A program made the position numbers and the translations under genes. Below the pieces are notes generated by a model, which did no database searches, was not told where the DNA came from, and worked only from the letters and a program-made list of their open reading frames with translations. From a virus: a stretch of DNA of 40,580 nt. Each line of letters begins with the position of its first letter. Within the stretch, counting starts at the first letter, position 1. This document shows, one piece after another, positions 19,526 through 26,766 of the stretch. The DNA lies in IMG/VR virus record IMGVR_UViG_3300031601_000002, positions 1-40,580 of that record, one strand, 5' to 3'.

Positions 19526-20189
19526 AGTTTGTAATTATTTGAATATATGGGTTTGCTGTCTTTACTAAATATATTTTATCTCGTATTGGAATTCTATTAG
19601 CTTTTATATCACTCACTATTCGTCCTGGATTTATTCCATTTATAGTAAATAACATTTCTTTTCCTGGAGTTGGTGCATATAACTCGGCATCAAAGATTTC
19701 TAAATCTGAAGGATTAACTCCATTATTTAGTTGATAGTATTTAATAATTGGAACCATAATATCAAAATGTATTTTAGATAGTTTTATATAACTACTGTGT
19801 TTCATTGTAAATACTTTATACATATACTGTGAAAAACTAGTTGTAGCGAATGGTACAGTCTTCGTTTTGTTTCTATACAATGCTGTAATATTGTCTATTT
19901 GACTAGAATTAAACTCTAAAAAACCATTTTTATTATAGCCTTCAATTGTTTTTCTAATTATATTATACGATACTGCTGAATTTTTATAGATGTTAAAATT
20001 GTTTTTAATAACACTTGAATATGATTTGACGATATTTTTTGAATTGTTCTCATTTTCGGTATTCACTGAAAGAAGGTTCTTTATGAACGAGTACATAACA
20101 CATGATACAATAAGTTTATCAGTGTTATCATCAAATTCTACAAGCATTAGACCTTCATAAACCCCTTGTTTTAACTCACTAATTCTCAT
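19524..20189 (-). CDS. hypothetical late-operon protein, 221 aa
   Basis: I do not recognise this protein. It is rich in Asn, Lys, Ile and Tyr, with no membrane segment. The C-terminal half (ELYAPTPGKEMLFTINGINP, then IPIRDKIYLVKT) looks like a compact beta domain. Its ATG lies within the end of the 59-aa gene upstream (11-base overlap), so it is translationally coupled in the operon led by the 970-aa virion protein. It contains no Trp. A baseplate or tail role is inferred from context only. Confidence 0.72.
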   Translation of the reverse strand: MRISELKQGVYEGLMLVEFDDNTDKLIVSCVMYSFIKNLLSVNTENENNSKNIVKSYSSVIKNNFNIYKNSAVSYNIIRKTIEGYNKNGFLEFNSSQIDNITALYRNKTKTVPFATTSFSQYMYKVFTMKHSSYIKLSKIHFDIMVPIIKYYQLNNGVNPSDLEIFDAELYAPTPGKEMLFTINGINPGRIVSDIKANRIPIRDKIYLVKTANPYIQIITN

Positions 20190-20358
20190 CTATGACCCTT
20201 ACAATTGTTTCTTTCATTTTTTCTTTTAGCAAAGATGCATCTTTAATATTATTTCAAAGATAGTCGTCATGTAAGTCAATATAATCTTGAGATTTTTCAG
20301 CTAGTTCTAGTAGAGCGCCTTTACATACTGTTAGTTGTTTCGTTACTTCGTCGTACAT
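20179..20358 (-). CDS. small 59-aa protein visible only with TGA read as Trp
   Basis: The ATG overlaps the TAA of the 970-aa gene (TAATG), codon 35 is TGA (DDYL-W-NNIK), and it ends in TAG inside the start of the next gene. The protein begins MYDEVTKQLTVCKGALLELA and is helical and charged throughout, ending ETIVRVIDEN. With the standard code only 34 codons would be seen, so an automated standard-code caller would miss it. The tight overlaps on both sides support it as a real cistron. Function unknown; a small chaperone or assembly factor is conceivable. Confidence 0.8.
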
Positions 20359-23270
20359 TATAACACGCTCCATTCATCTATAAGAATTTTTTCTAATAAG
20401 TTGTCAATAGTCATATCTTCTTTTCTATATATTGTTTTCTCAGCAATAGTTGTATCAAGTGTTGGCATATAGCTTTTTGTTGTATCATTTAATTTTTCTT
20501 TATAAAATACCTCGTAATTCTTTGTGAAACTATTTCCATCTGTATCATAAGCATTATACTTATAAAAGTTTTGGAATAAATTATAAATTAAGAAATTTTT
20601 AAAATCTAATTTAGTTGGTACATTTCGCTTGTAAGTTCTAACTAATACTTCAGGAATATCTAAAGCTGCCGTAATTTTGGTAAAATCATTATAGGCTTTT
20701 AATCTTTTAGATTGATCTGCTAGATGTACCTTTCTAGATAAATCTGAAGGAAATCTCTCATAATCTAATAACTTTGTGAATATATTTTCTGTAGCTAAGT
20801 TCTCTAAAATATATGGCATACTTTGTGTATAAATTTTAGTATTTATAGTACTACTTTCAACTTGAATATCACCAACGATAATTCTAGGGCTAAGCAAATC
20901 ATAAGTTATTAAGTCTTTTGTAGCCTCTGGTAACTCAAATAATGAGTTATCTTTTTCTAAGCCTTTTAAATAACCTTCGGAAAATATTCGCATATTTGTT
21001 AAAGCATTATCTGAAAATAACATGTCTGAGTCATAGAATAAGAAATCATCATAACGTTTTTCCATAAATACTGCAGATAGCTCTTTTATAGCTCTCATAC
21101 GTTGATCATATATAACATTTTCAGCTATAAGATTACCTCTGATTCCAGTTATATCTTCAGTTGGATAACCCATCATAAAATAGTGTGAATAGTTGAAATT
21201 AGCTATAAGGTCTTCTATAGTTACAGGCTCAGTAATTGCTGAAGCTCTATATATTGTAGAGTTTGATTTTAAATTAAGTTGTGTTCCTGTAGTTACATTA
21301 TGTTCATAATCTAAAAATTCAGTAAATTGGGGTTCAGGAGCAATTTCAGTTACAACGGTTTTTATATAAGACTCTTTATATTCTACATACATGCTATTAT
21401 CAAAAATATCTTTTAAAATAGTAGTTGTTTCAGCTTTTTCTATATCCAAAGCATCAAATGAACTTAGAACGGGCGCGTCATATTTTTCCAATATAAACAC
21501 TGATTGTTGGTTTATATTTATAGAATCTCCAAATATAGTTTTATCATGTGTATAATCGAAATTTGTTGGTATTAAGAATGAGCCTGCTGTATAAGTACCA
21601 TCAGTTGTAACATTAATTGTATATGCCATTCCATTAATAACAAAAACAGGATTTTCATATTCATTTATAGTTGATTTAGTATTTTTAAAAGTATATTCAT
21701 CATATTCTATATCGCCTATTGTTATACTATTTACTGCAACACTATCTATTTTCATTTTTAAATATTTTCTAAAGTTATATTCAACCACTTCGAAATAATA
21801 ATATCCATCAAATATGTCTAATGGTATTAATAAAGTTCTATCTATAACATACATACTTCTAAAATGTGTATCCAATAATATTGTTTCTCTTGTATCACTT
21901 AGATTAATATTATCAATTGCTGTATAAGAAACATTTTTATATTGATATAAATTATTATCATCATCAATCCAATATGCATCGGTTGAACTTGTTGGAGCAG
22001 TAGTACTAACAGTTCTAGTTAAAGCTATGCTAGTTCAATCTCCATCATATTGTCTTAAAATATCAGTATCTGTTGTTGTGTCTATTCAATAATCATCAGT
22101 ATCTGAATTTGTTGGAGCAGTATCTTGTGCTATAACGTTTAATTGAACTCATTTGTTAATTCCTGTATTTTCCAGTACTCTAAGTTTTCTAAGGTTATCT
22201 AAGTTTAATACAGTTTGAATCGGGTAATTTGGAGTTTCAACAACTACTATTGGAGTTCCAATAACAGGAAGTATACTTCTACTTCTATCTATATATTGAT
22301 ATTCAGTTGGAGTTCCAGTTGTATCAGTCCATGTATCAACTCCGTCAGAAGTCCATAAGCTTCCATCATCTGTATCAATATAATGCGTATATACAACTGC
22401 GTTTACTGTAGGATGTACTGGATCTAATGTTCCTGTAGCTACAGTTGTTAGTCTAGTATATGTTTTAGTTCTAGTATATTCTTCATAATAAACTAAACTT
22501 TTATTTCTAGCAATTCCACTGTCAAGTATTCCAAGAACTTCAGGATTAAATTGTGTGATTCCGATTTGTTCATTTACAGTATTTATTTTATTATATACTT
22601 CTCTAATAGACGCATTGTGACGAGAAAATTGATCCTCTAAAGAATAATTTATAGTTTCTCTATCATATTCTATAGTTTCTCTATCATATTCGTCTAAGAA
22701 TATTAAATTTCCTTCAGCATCAGTATCTTGTATTTGGAATAATGTATTCTCATAAATATAGCCAATTGCAGTAGGAACATTATTTTTGATATTTCAACGT
22801 TGGTATGATGGATCCCAATTAGCTGTAAGTGGATCGACAGTATCAAATAATACAGTTTGGTCTTTATTACCAGTCATTGTAAAAATTGTTTCATCTGTTT
22901 TTGAAAGTATTTCAGATAATTTAATAAAATTTTCTCAGGTAACAATATCACTTGTAAATCTATAGTGATGACCAGTTACAAAATTTAGAGTAGAATCATA
23001 GAAAAGACTTCCAGTAAATACTGGGTCATCGATTAGTGCGTAAATAGACGATCCTGAAAAATATGTATCTAATTCATCATAAATATCTACAAAATCAAAA
23101 GTAGATCTATAATAATATGAAGTACCAACCACATTATTCATTTCGAATTCATATTCATATATAACTGGAGTTATATATTTTGGAGTAAATACTGTTGGTG
23201 TTAAGTTAGTCTTGTTAAAATACTCCATAAATAGATTGATAGGAATATCATTTAAATGTATACCTTTCAT
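20358..23270 (-). CDS. large virion structural protein with Trp-Ile-Asp modules, 970 aa
   Basis: The gene is read through five TGA codons (112, 159, 374, 395, 412) with no TAA or TAG between. Residues 1-210 are unknown. A coiled segment (SLEDQFSRHNASIREVYNKI) precedes the 41-residue cassette shared with the wedge gene. Two short modules of the form TAPT-S-D-YWID then L-x-QY follow, one using TGA and one TGG at the same Trp. The C-terminal 500 residues are unknown, with a charged helical end. It also has five TGG codons. It starts at ATG with GAGGTG upstream and a late promoter 17 bases further. Repeated YWID-type modules are typical of fibre or surface-exposed tail proteins, which is an inference. 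Confidence 0.82.
22322..22446 (-). repeat. 125-base cassette, copy B (inverted partner at 17502-17626)
   Basis: This copy has about 95% nucleotide and 100% amino-acid identity to the wedge-gene copy. It is flanked by unrelated sequence on both sides in this gene. Confidence 0.9.
22650..22691 (-). repeat. perfect 21-base tandem duplication
   Basis: Two identical 21-base units (22650-22670 and 22671-22691) encode two copies of a seven-residue unit (EYDRETIEYDRETI). The copy number may vary between relatives. Confidence 0.9.
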
Positions 23271-23286
23271 ATTATCACCTCATTTT

Positions 23287-23303
23287 TCATATAATTAATT
23301 GTT
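23287..23303 (-). promoter_or_regulatory. late promoter motif AACA-N6-TA (heads 19524-23270)
   Basis: The minus strand reads AACAATTAATTATATGA, 17 bases before the ATG of the 970-aa gene. Confidence 0.8.
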
Positions 23304-23333
23304 GAGTTATAAAATACAATTAAGCAAATAAAA

Positions 23334-23357
23334 AAGAATAACCCTAAGGTTATTCTT
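23334..23357 (-). terminator. intrinsic terminator of 23356-23601
   Basis: A 10-bp perfect stem AAGAATAACC/GGTTATTCTT with a CTAA loop is followed on the minus strand by TTTTTTATTT. The TAA stop (23356-23358) overlaps the stem by two bases. Confidence 0.85.
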
Positions 23358-23601
23358 AATTTTTTATTGCATTTTTAGCACTGTCAGCAGTTTTCTTAGT
23401 TGATTTAGCAAGTTTTTCAGCATCTGTTAGTGTTATTTTATCTTTTCTTTTCAAGATACCAAATAACTTACTACCAGTTTCTTTAGTTTCTTTAGCATTT
23501 TCAACTATTTCTTTAGCTTCTTTTTTATTAATATTTTTTAATGTTTCTACAGCTTTAGCAAATCTTAATTTTGCTTGTTCTTTAAATTCCTTAAATTTCA
23601 T
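23356..23601 (-). CDS. small lysine-rich helical protein, 81 aa
   Basis: I do not recognise this protein. It is about one quarter lysine, wholly helical by composition, with heptad-like patterns (KFKEFKEQAKLRFAKAVETL) and no cysteine or tryptophan. It is a monocistronic unit with its own late promoter and its own terminator, which suggests high or separately tuned late expression. A small DNA-associated or particle-packed protein would fit the charge, but nothing in the sequence proves it. The ribosome site is AAAGGGGTG before the ATG. Confidence 0.75.
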   Translation of the reverse strand: MKFKEFKEQAKLRFAKAVETLKNINKKEAKEIVENAKETKETGSKLFGILKRKDKITLTDAEKLAKSTKKTADSAKNAIKN

Positions 23602-23629
23602 AATTACACCCCTTTCAGTATTTTTATAT

Positions 23630-23646
23630 AAGTATAATTAATTGTT
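23630..23646 (-). promoter_or_regulatory. late promoter motif AACA-N6-TA (heads 23356-23601)
   Basis: The minus strand reads AACAATTAATTATACTT. The last bases depart from TATATGA but AACA-N6-TA is intact. It begins immediately after the stop of the upstream gene. Confidence 0.65.
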
Positions 23647-24150
23647 CTATTTACCGAAACCATATCCATTATTATTTGATATTTTTATTGTTGAAGTATC
23701 TTTAATAATATTATCTTTAATAATAGCAATATATAGTGTACCTACTAAATGCTCTACATGTTTTACAATATATGAGTATGCTCCAAAATATTGTCCTAGT
23801 TCTGGTGTAGCCCAATTAATATTTGATAATAGCATTAAGTCTATTGGATTACCAATAATATATAAGTCGCATTCAGTAATATCATAATTTGTTAAAAGCT
23901 CGCAAGCTGCGAAATCAATAACAGGTTTTAACATTTCTCTCCATTGTACTGGGGATCCAGCATAACCTATAGCTGGTATTACATCGAATACTCCATCACT
24001 TTTTGAAATTAAATTTTCTATATCTTTAAAGCTTTCAGCGCCTAATGTATCTCGTATTATTAATAATTCTTCATTAATTAGAGTTTCTCTTAATGCTCTT
24101 GCTGAGTTTTCTATATTTTTTAGTTGTTCTTTTAATTTATCGTTTCTCAT
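23647..24150 (-). CDS. hypothetical protein, 167 aa, last gene of accessory operon
   Basis: I do not recognise this protein with confidence. A helical N-terminal half (KLKEQLKNIENSARALRETL) is followed by a globular part with IGYAGSPVQWREMLKPVIDF and DLYIIGNPIDLMLLSNINWA. The latter pattern (GNP-x-D-x-x-L-x-x-x-I-x-W, then Y and V strands) vaguely recalls the C-terminal domain of some HK97-fold capsid proteins, but the protein is too short to be a capsid protein. Its ATG overlaps the stop of the NADAR gene. Both Trp are TGG and the stop is TAG. Confidence 0.7.
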   Translation of the reverse strand: MRNDKLKEQLKNIENSARALRETLINEELLIIRDTLGAESFKDIENLISKSDGVFDVIPAIGYAGSPVQWREMLKPVIDFAACELLTNYDITECDLYIIGNPIDLMLLSNINWATPELGQYFGAYSYIVKHVEHLVGTLYIAIIKDNIIKDTSTIKISNNNGYGFGK

Positions 24151-24551
24151 TATTTTATATCCTCTCTTATTTTCATTAGTATTTCACCAAGATGATTCTT
24201 TCCATAACCGTTTACAATGCCCCAGAATGTATCATTCCAAGTATTATTTTCAGCTATAAATTGATCTTTAGTGTTTAATAGTTGTTTTTTTAAGTTTGGT
24301 TTTGAAAATTTTATTCTAAGTATTTCTTCCATAATACCGAGTTGTACAACATACCAATCAGAACGCAGCTTAACTTGCTGTCCGAGCTTCTTAGCATCAT
24401 ATCCTGATATTCCTATGAATAATATTCGGTCTTCTTCATTAGCGCATTTGGCCGCTTGATATGCAGCTTCTGAGCATCCAAAAGTTAAACCATTATAATC
24501 AATTTTAATTGAGTACATATTACTAAGGAAACTATTTATAGTATTTACCAT
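24150..24551 (-). CDS. NADAR (YbiA-like) family protein
   Basis: This 133-aa protein matches the NADAR/DUF1768 family along its whole length: FLSN (8-11), FGCSEAAYQAAK (24-35), YDAKKLG (51-57), KLRSDW (61-66), IMEEIL-x-x-KF (73-82), and WNDTFWGI-x-x-GYGKNHLGEILM (105-126). Family members hydrolyse N-glycosidic bonds of riboflavin intermediates. Some reverse ADP-ribosylation of guanine in nucleic acid, acting as antidotes to DarT-type toxins. In a phage the second role would be counter-defence, which is an inference. It has no TGA. It sits between a homing endonuclease and an unknown gene in the late operon starting at 26697. Confidence 0.88.
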   Translation of the reverse strand: MVNTINSFLSNMYSIKIDYNGLTFGCSEAAYQAAKCANEEDRILFIGISGYDAKKLGQQVKLRSDWYVVQLGIMEEILRIKFSKPNLKKQLLNTKDQFIAENNTWNDTFWGIVNGYGKNHLGEILMKIREDIK

Positions 24552-24564
24552 ATTTTAATAGTAT

Positions 24565-25287
24565 TTATATATCGTATTTCCATATAAACCCCCCAGCTTT
24601 CTTTCGCTTATTTTTACAAACTTTAATAATAGCACTATTGTCTATGCCTGTTCTTCTAGAAGCTTCCGCAGCGCTAGAAAATTTATTAATTATATTATTG
24701 GTAGTTAATTGAATTACTGGCCGACTTTTAACTTTAGCAGCGGCTTCTAATTGATATTTAGTAGGTACTTGGCCTTTATGGGCCTCAGCTAATTTCGATT
24801 TATGTTCTTCTGAAAAACTCCGGCCTTTATTACTTTCTGAAATTTTAGATCGATGTTCTAATGTAAATGATTTTCCATAATTATGATTATCTTTTCCACA
24901 CATACTTTCAGATTTATTCTTTTTTACAATATCGCTACGTTTTATGCCAGTTAGAGCATTAGATATTAATTGTTTGCTCTTTTGAGAATGTTTAAAGAAT
25001 TCTCCTCCAGATGTAATATTATAACCATATATCGGATTATTAGATTTAAAAAGTGTTATAGCCTCGATTTCAAGTTTAGAAGCTATTTTAGATGTATTGA
25101 TATTTTTAAATAATATTTCGTGTTTAAAATTTTTTCATCCATATTTTATAATAGCCCTATAAAAATATGTATTATGCTTATAGCATCTACCATTATTTCC
25201 TGCTCGTTCATTAAGAGTTTTAGTAGTAAGGCCAATATAAGCTTTTCCATTTGGGCTTGTATGCTTATAAATTATAAAGTTTTTCAT
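24565..25287 (-). CDS. GIY-YIG homing endonuclease, 240 aa
   Basis: Residues 6-19 (IYKHTSPNGKAYIG) form the GIY-YIG core, with R28 as the probable catalytic arginine. ALL-type helix YFYRAIIKYGW-KNFKHEIL is followed by E75 and YGYNITSGGE (87-96). Codon 51 is TGA at the Trp of the family motif KYGW-x-NF, which is strong support for TGA=Trp. The C-terminal half has NUMOD3-like repeats (NHNYGKSFTLEHRSKISESN, GRSFSEEHKSKLAEAHKG) and an IENR1/NUMOD1-like helix-turn-helix (PVIQLTTNNIINKFSSAAEA). It is free-standing between RusA and NADAR genes with no intron signal recognised. It starts at ATG with AAAGGAAG upstream. It probably cuts related phage DNA and spreads by recombination. Confidence 0.9.
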
Positions 25288-25354
25288 ATTACAACATCAC
25301 TTCCTTTAATTATTTGTTTCACGACCGGATCTAAATAAATAAAATTTAAAACAT

Positions 25355-25894
25355 CTAGTCTTTGATTATAGTAATTTTAGCAAGTATCTCTGTTCTAGGT
25401 TTTAGTGAATAAAATTTATGACTATTCACAAATACTATTCGTTTATCATCATCAAATAATACATTATGGAGACTATCTATTGTAAATTTTAAATAATTAT
25501 CAATATCTGGTCGTATTGCTGGAAGAATAATCTGTTTCTCTTTTAACACAGATTTCTTTATTGATTCATTCTTTTGAATTGCTACATAGAAGTTAATATC
25601 TATATCAATATAATATTCAGCTGTTTTGTTTACAACTAATTTTGTTAATCTGCTTTTAAGATGTGCTGGTATTTGTTTTACATAAAGTTGTTGATCTTTT
25701 TTCATTAGACCGCCTTTTTTATTATAAAAACGACCACCACGGCTTGTATATCTTTCACGAACATAATTCTCAGGTGGACCATCTTTAAAGAAGGCCAACG
25801 AAATAGTTTCTTTCGTTTCTAAATAATCATCAGTTATCTTTTTGATATATTCAGCATCGTCTAATTTTTCGTCTATTTTTTTTCTTTCGGCCAT
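25355..25894 (-). CDS. RusA-like Holliday junction resolvase
   Basis: This 179-aa protein has the RusA signature RPDIDNYLKFTIDSL (128-142) with D130, D132 and K136, and FDDDKRIV (147-154) with D149/D150. These correspond to the metal-binding Asp70, Asp72, Asp91 and Lys76 of E. coli RusA. The N-terminal 80 residues are longer than in E. coli RusA (about 120 aa) and carry a basic patch (ERYTSRGGRFYNKKGG). The enzyme resolves branched DNA before packaging. The start overlaps the end of the hydrolase gene by 22 bases. It contains no Trp and ends in TAG. Confidence 0.88.
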   Translation of the reverse strand: MAERKKIDEKLDDAEYIKKITDDYLETKETISLAFFKDGPPENYVRERYTSRGGRFYNKKGGLMKKDQQLYVKQIPAHLKSRLTKLVVNKTAEYYIDIDINFYVAIQKNESIKKSVLKEKQIILPAIRPDIDNYLKFTIDSLHNVLFDDDKRIVFVNSHKFYSLKPRTEILAKITIIKD

Positions 25895-26697
25895 TTTACC
25901 CTACGCTTTCCATATAAAAATTTGATGATCTCAATTATAACATCTTTTCTTAATTCAGATACCATAATTCTATGGCCAACTTTAGTTAAGATTTCAATTC
26001 GTTTATCGGTTGATGTCACTTTATCAAATATATAGAATGCTGCATCAATAGGAACGATTTCATCATGTTCAGATATATAGATTCTAGTTGGTGCATCAAT
26101 TGTAATTATATGCTTTTTAACATTGCTTACAAGTCTCATAAAATTAGTAAAGACTGAGATTTTTACCCCTTTTAATGTATCAGCGTAATCTTCAGCTAAA
26201 TTAATTGTAGAGTTTTTATCAGCTATAAATTCATCCATAAGCTCTTGTGCTGCATTATCGTTTAATACTTTTTCTATAATCTTTGGCAAGTCTTCTTCAT
26301 TTTTTCCTTTGTGTGCTTTAAAGAAATCACCTACTTTTGATATAATTTTGTTTCCTCCGCCATACTTAAATGCTGGTGAAATAAGAACCATTTTGTCAGC
26401 TCCATAATGACTTGCAAGATGACCTGCAATAACTCCACCCATGGAAAATCCCATAATGTAGACCTTTTCATATTGTTGCTGAAATACTTGGTACTCAATT
26501 TCAACTTGTCTTAAGCACTTTTTATAATTAAATGTATTAATATCATCATCATAACCATGTCCTTGTAATTGAGTCATCCAGAAATCTATTCTATTTTTCT
26601 TTAGTATTCGTGGTAAATCATCAAATCCCGTTGTTGCATTTCCTAAAAAACCATGGACAATAAAGAATCCAATTTTTTTCTTTTTAATTTTAATCAC
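25873..26697 (-). CDS. alpha/beta hydrolase (esterase/lipase-like)
   Basis: The serine hydrolase layout is complete: HGFLGN (15-20, oxyanion loop), GFSMGG (83-88, nucleophile S85), HDEIVP (211-216, acid D212) and GH (241-242, His 242), as in carboxylesterase/monoacylglycerol-lipase-like proteins. There is no signal peptide, so it would act in the cytoplasm or on the inner membrane face. Start is uncertain: the GTG at 26697 immediately follows GGAGAG and is too close to it. An in-frame ATT nine bases downstream would have ideal spacing. It is the first gene of a late operon with RusA, homing endonuclease and NADAR. A role in lipid remodelling or lysis is speculation. Confidence 0.85.
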   Translation of the reverse strand: MIKIKKKKIGFFIVHGFLGNATTGFDDLPRILKKNRIDFWMTQLQGHGYDDDINTFNYKKCLRQVEIEYQVFQQQYEKVYIMGFSMGGVIAGHLASHYGADKMVLISPAFKYGGGNKIISKVGDFFKAHKGKNEEDLPKIIEKVLNDNAAQELMDEFIADKNSTINLAEDYADTLKGVKISVFTNFMRLVSNVKKHIITIDAPTRIYISEHDEIVPIDAAFYIFDKVTSTDKRIEILTKVGHRIMVSELRKDVIIEIIKFLYGKRRVKWPKEKK

Positions 26698-26702
26698 CTC
26701 TC

Positions 26703-26719
26703 CTATATAATTAGTTGTT
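26703..26719 (-). promoter_or_regulatory. late promoter motif AACA-N6-TA (heads 23647-26697)
   Basis: The minus strand reads AACAACTAATTATATAG, merging directly into the ribosome site GGAGAG. If transcription starts at the TA, as in AR9, the leader is only about 10 to 20 bases. Confidence 0.75.
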
Positions 26720-26742
26720 GATTTTTCTATAAAGACTTAAAA

Positions 26743-26766
26743 AAGAATAAGGTTTCCCTTATTCTT
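26743..26766 (-). terminator. intrinsic terminator of 26765-31779
   Basis: A 10-bp perfect stem AAGAATAAGG/CCTTATTCTT with a TTTC loop (plus-strand reading) is followed on the minus strand by TTTTTTAAG. The TAA stop (26765-26767) overlaps the stem. Confidence 0.85.

Noticed and set aside
19524-20189. Homology between this gene and the 1234-aa protein from a shared PGKE-x-LF motif
   Set aside because: Only about seven residues match and the flanks do not align.
25307-25318. An eleventh AACA-N6-TA site upstream of the homing endonuclease
   Set aside because: AACA and TA are present on the minus strand, but the following bases are TAAAGGA rather than TATATGA and the site is inside an operon. 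AACA-N6-TA alone is frequent by chance in AT-rich DNA.
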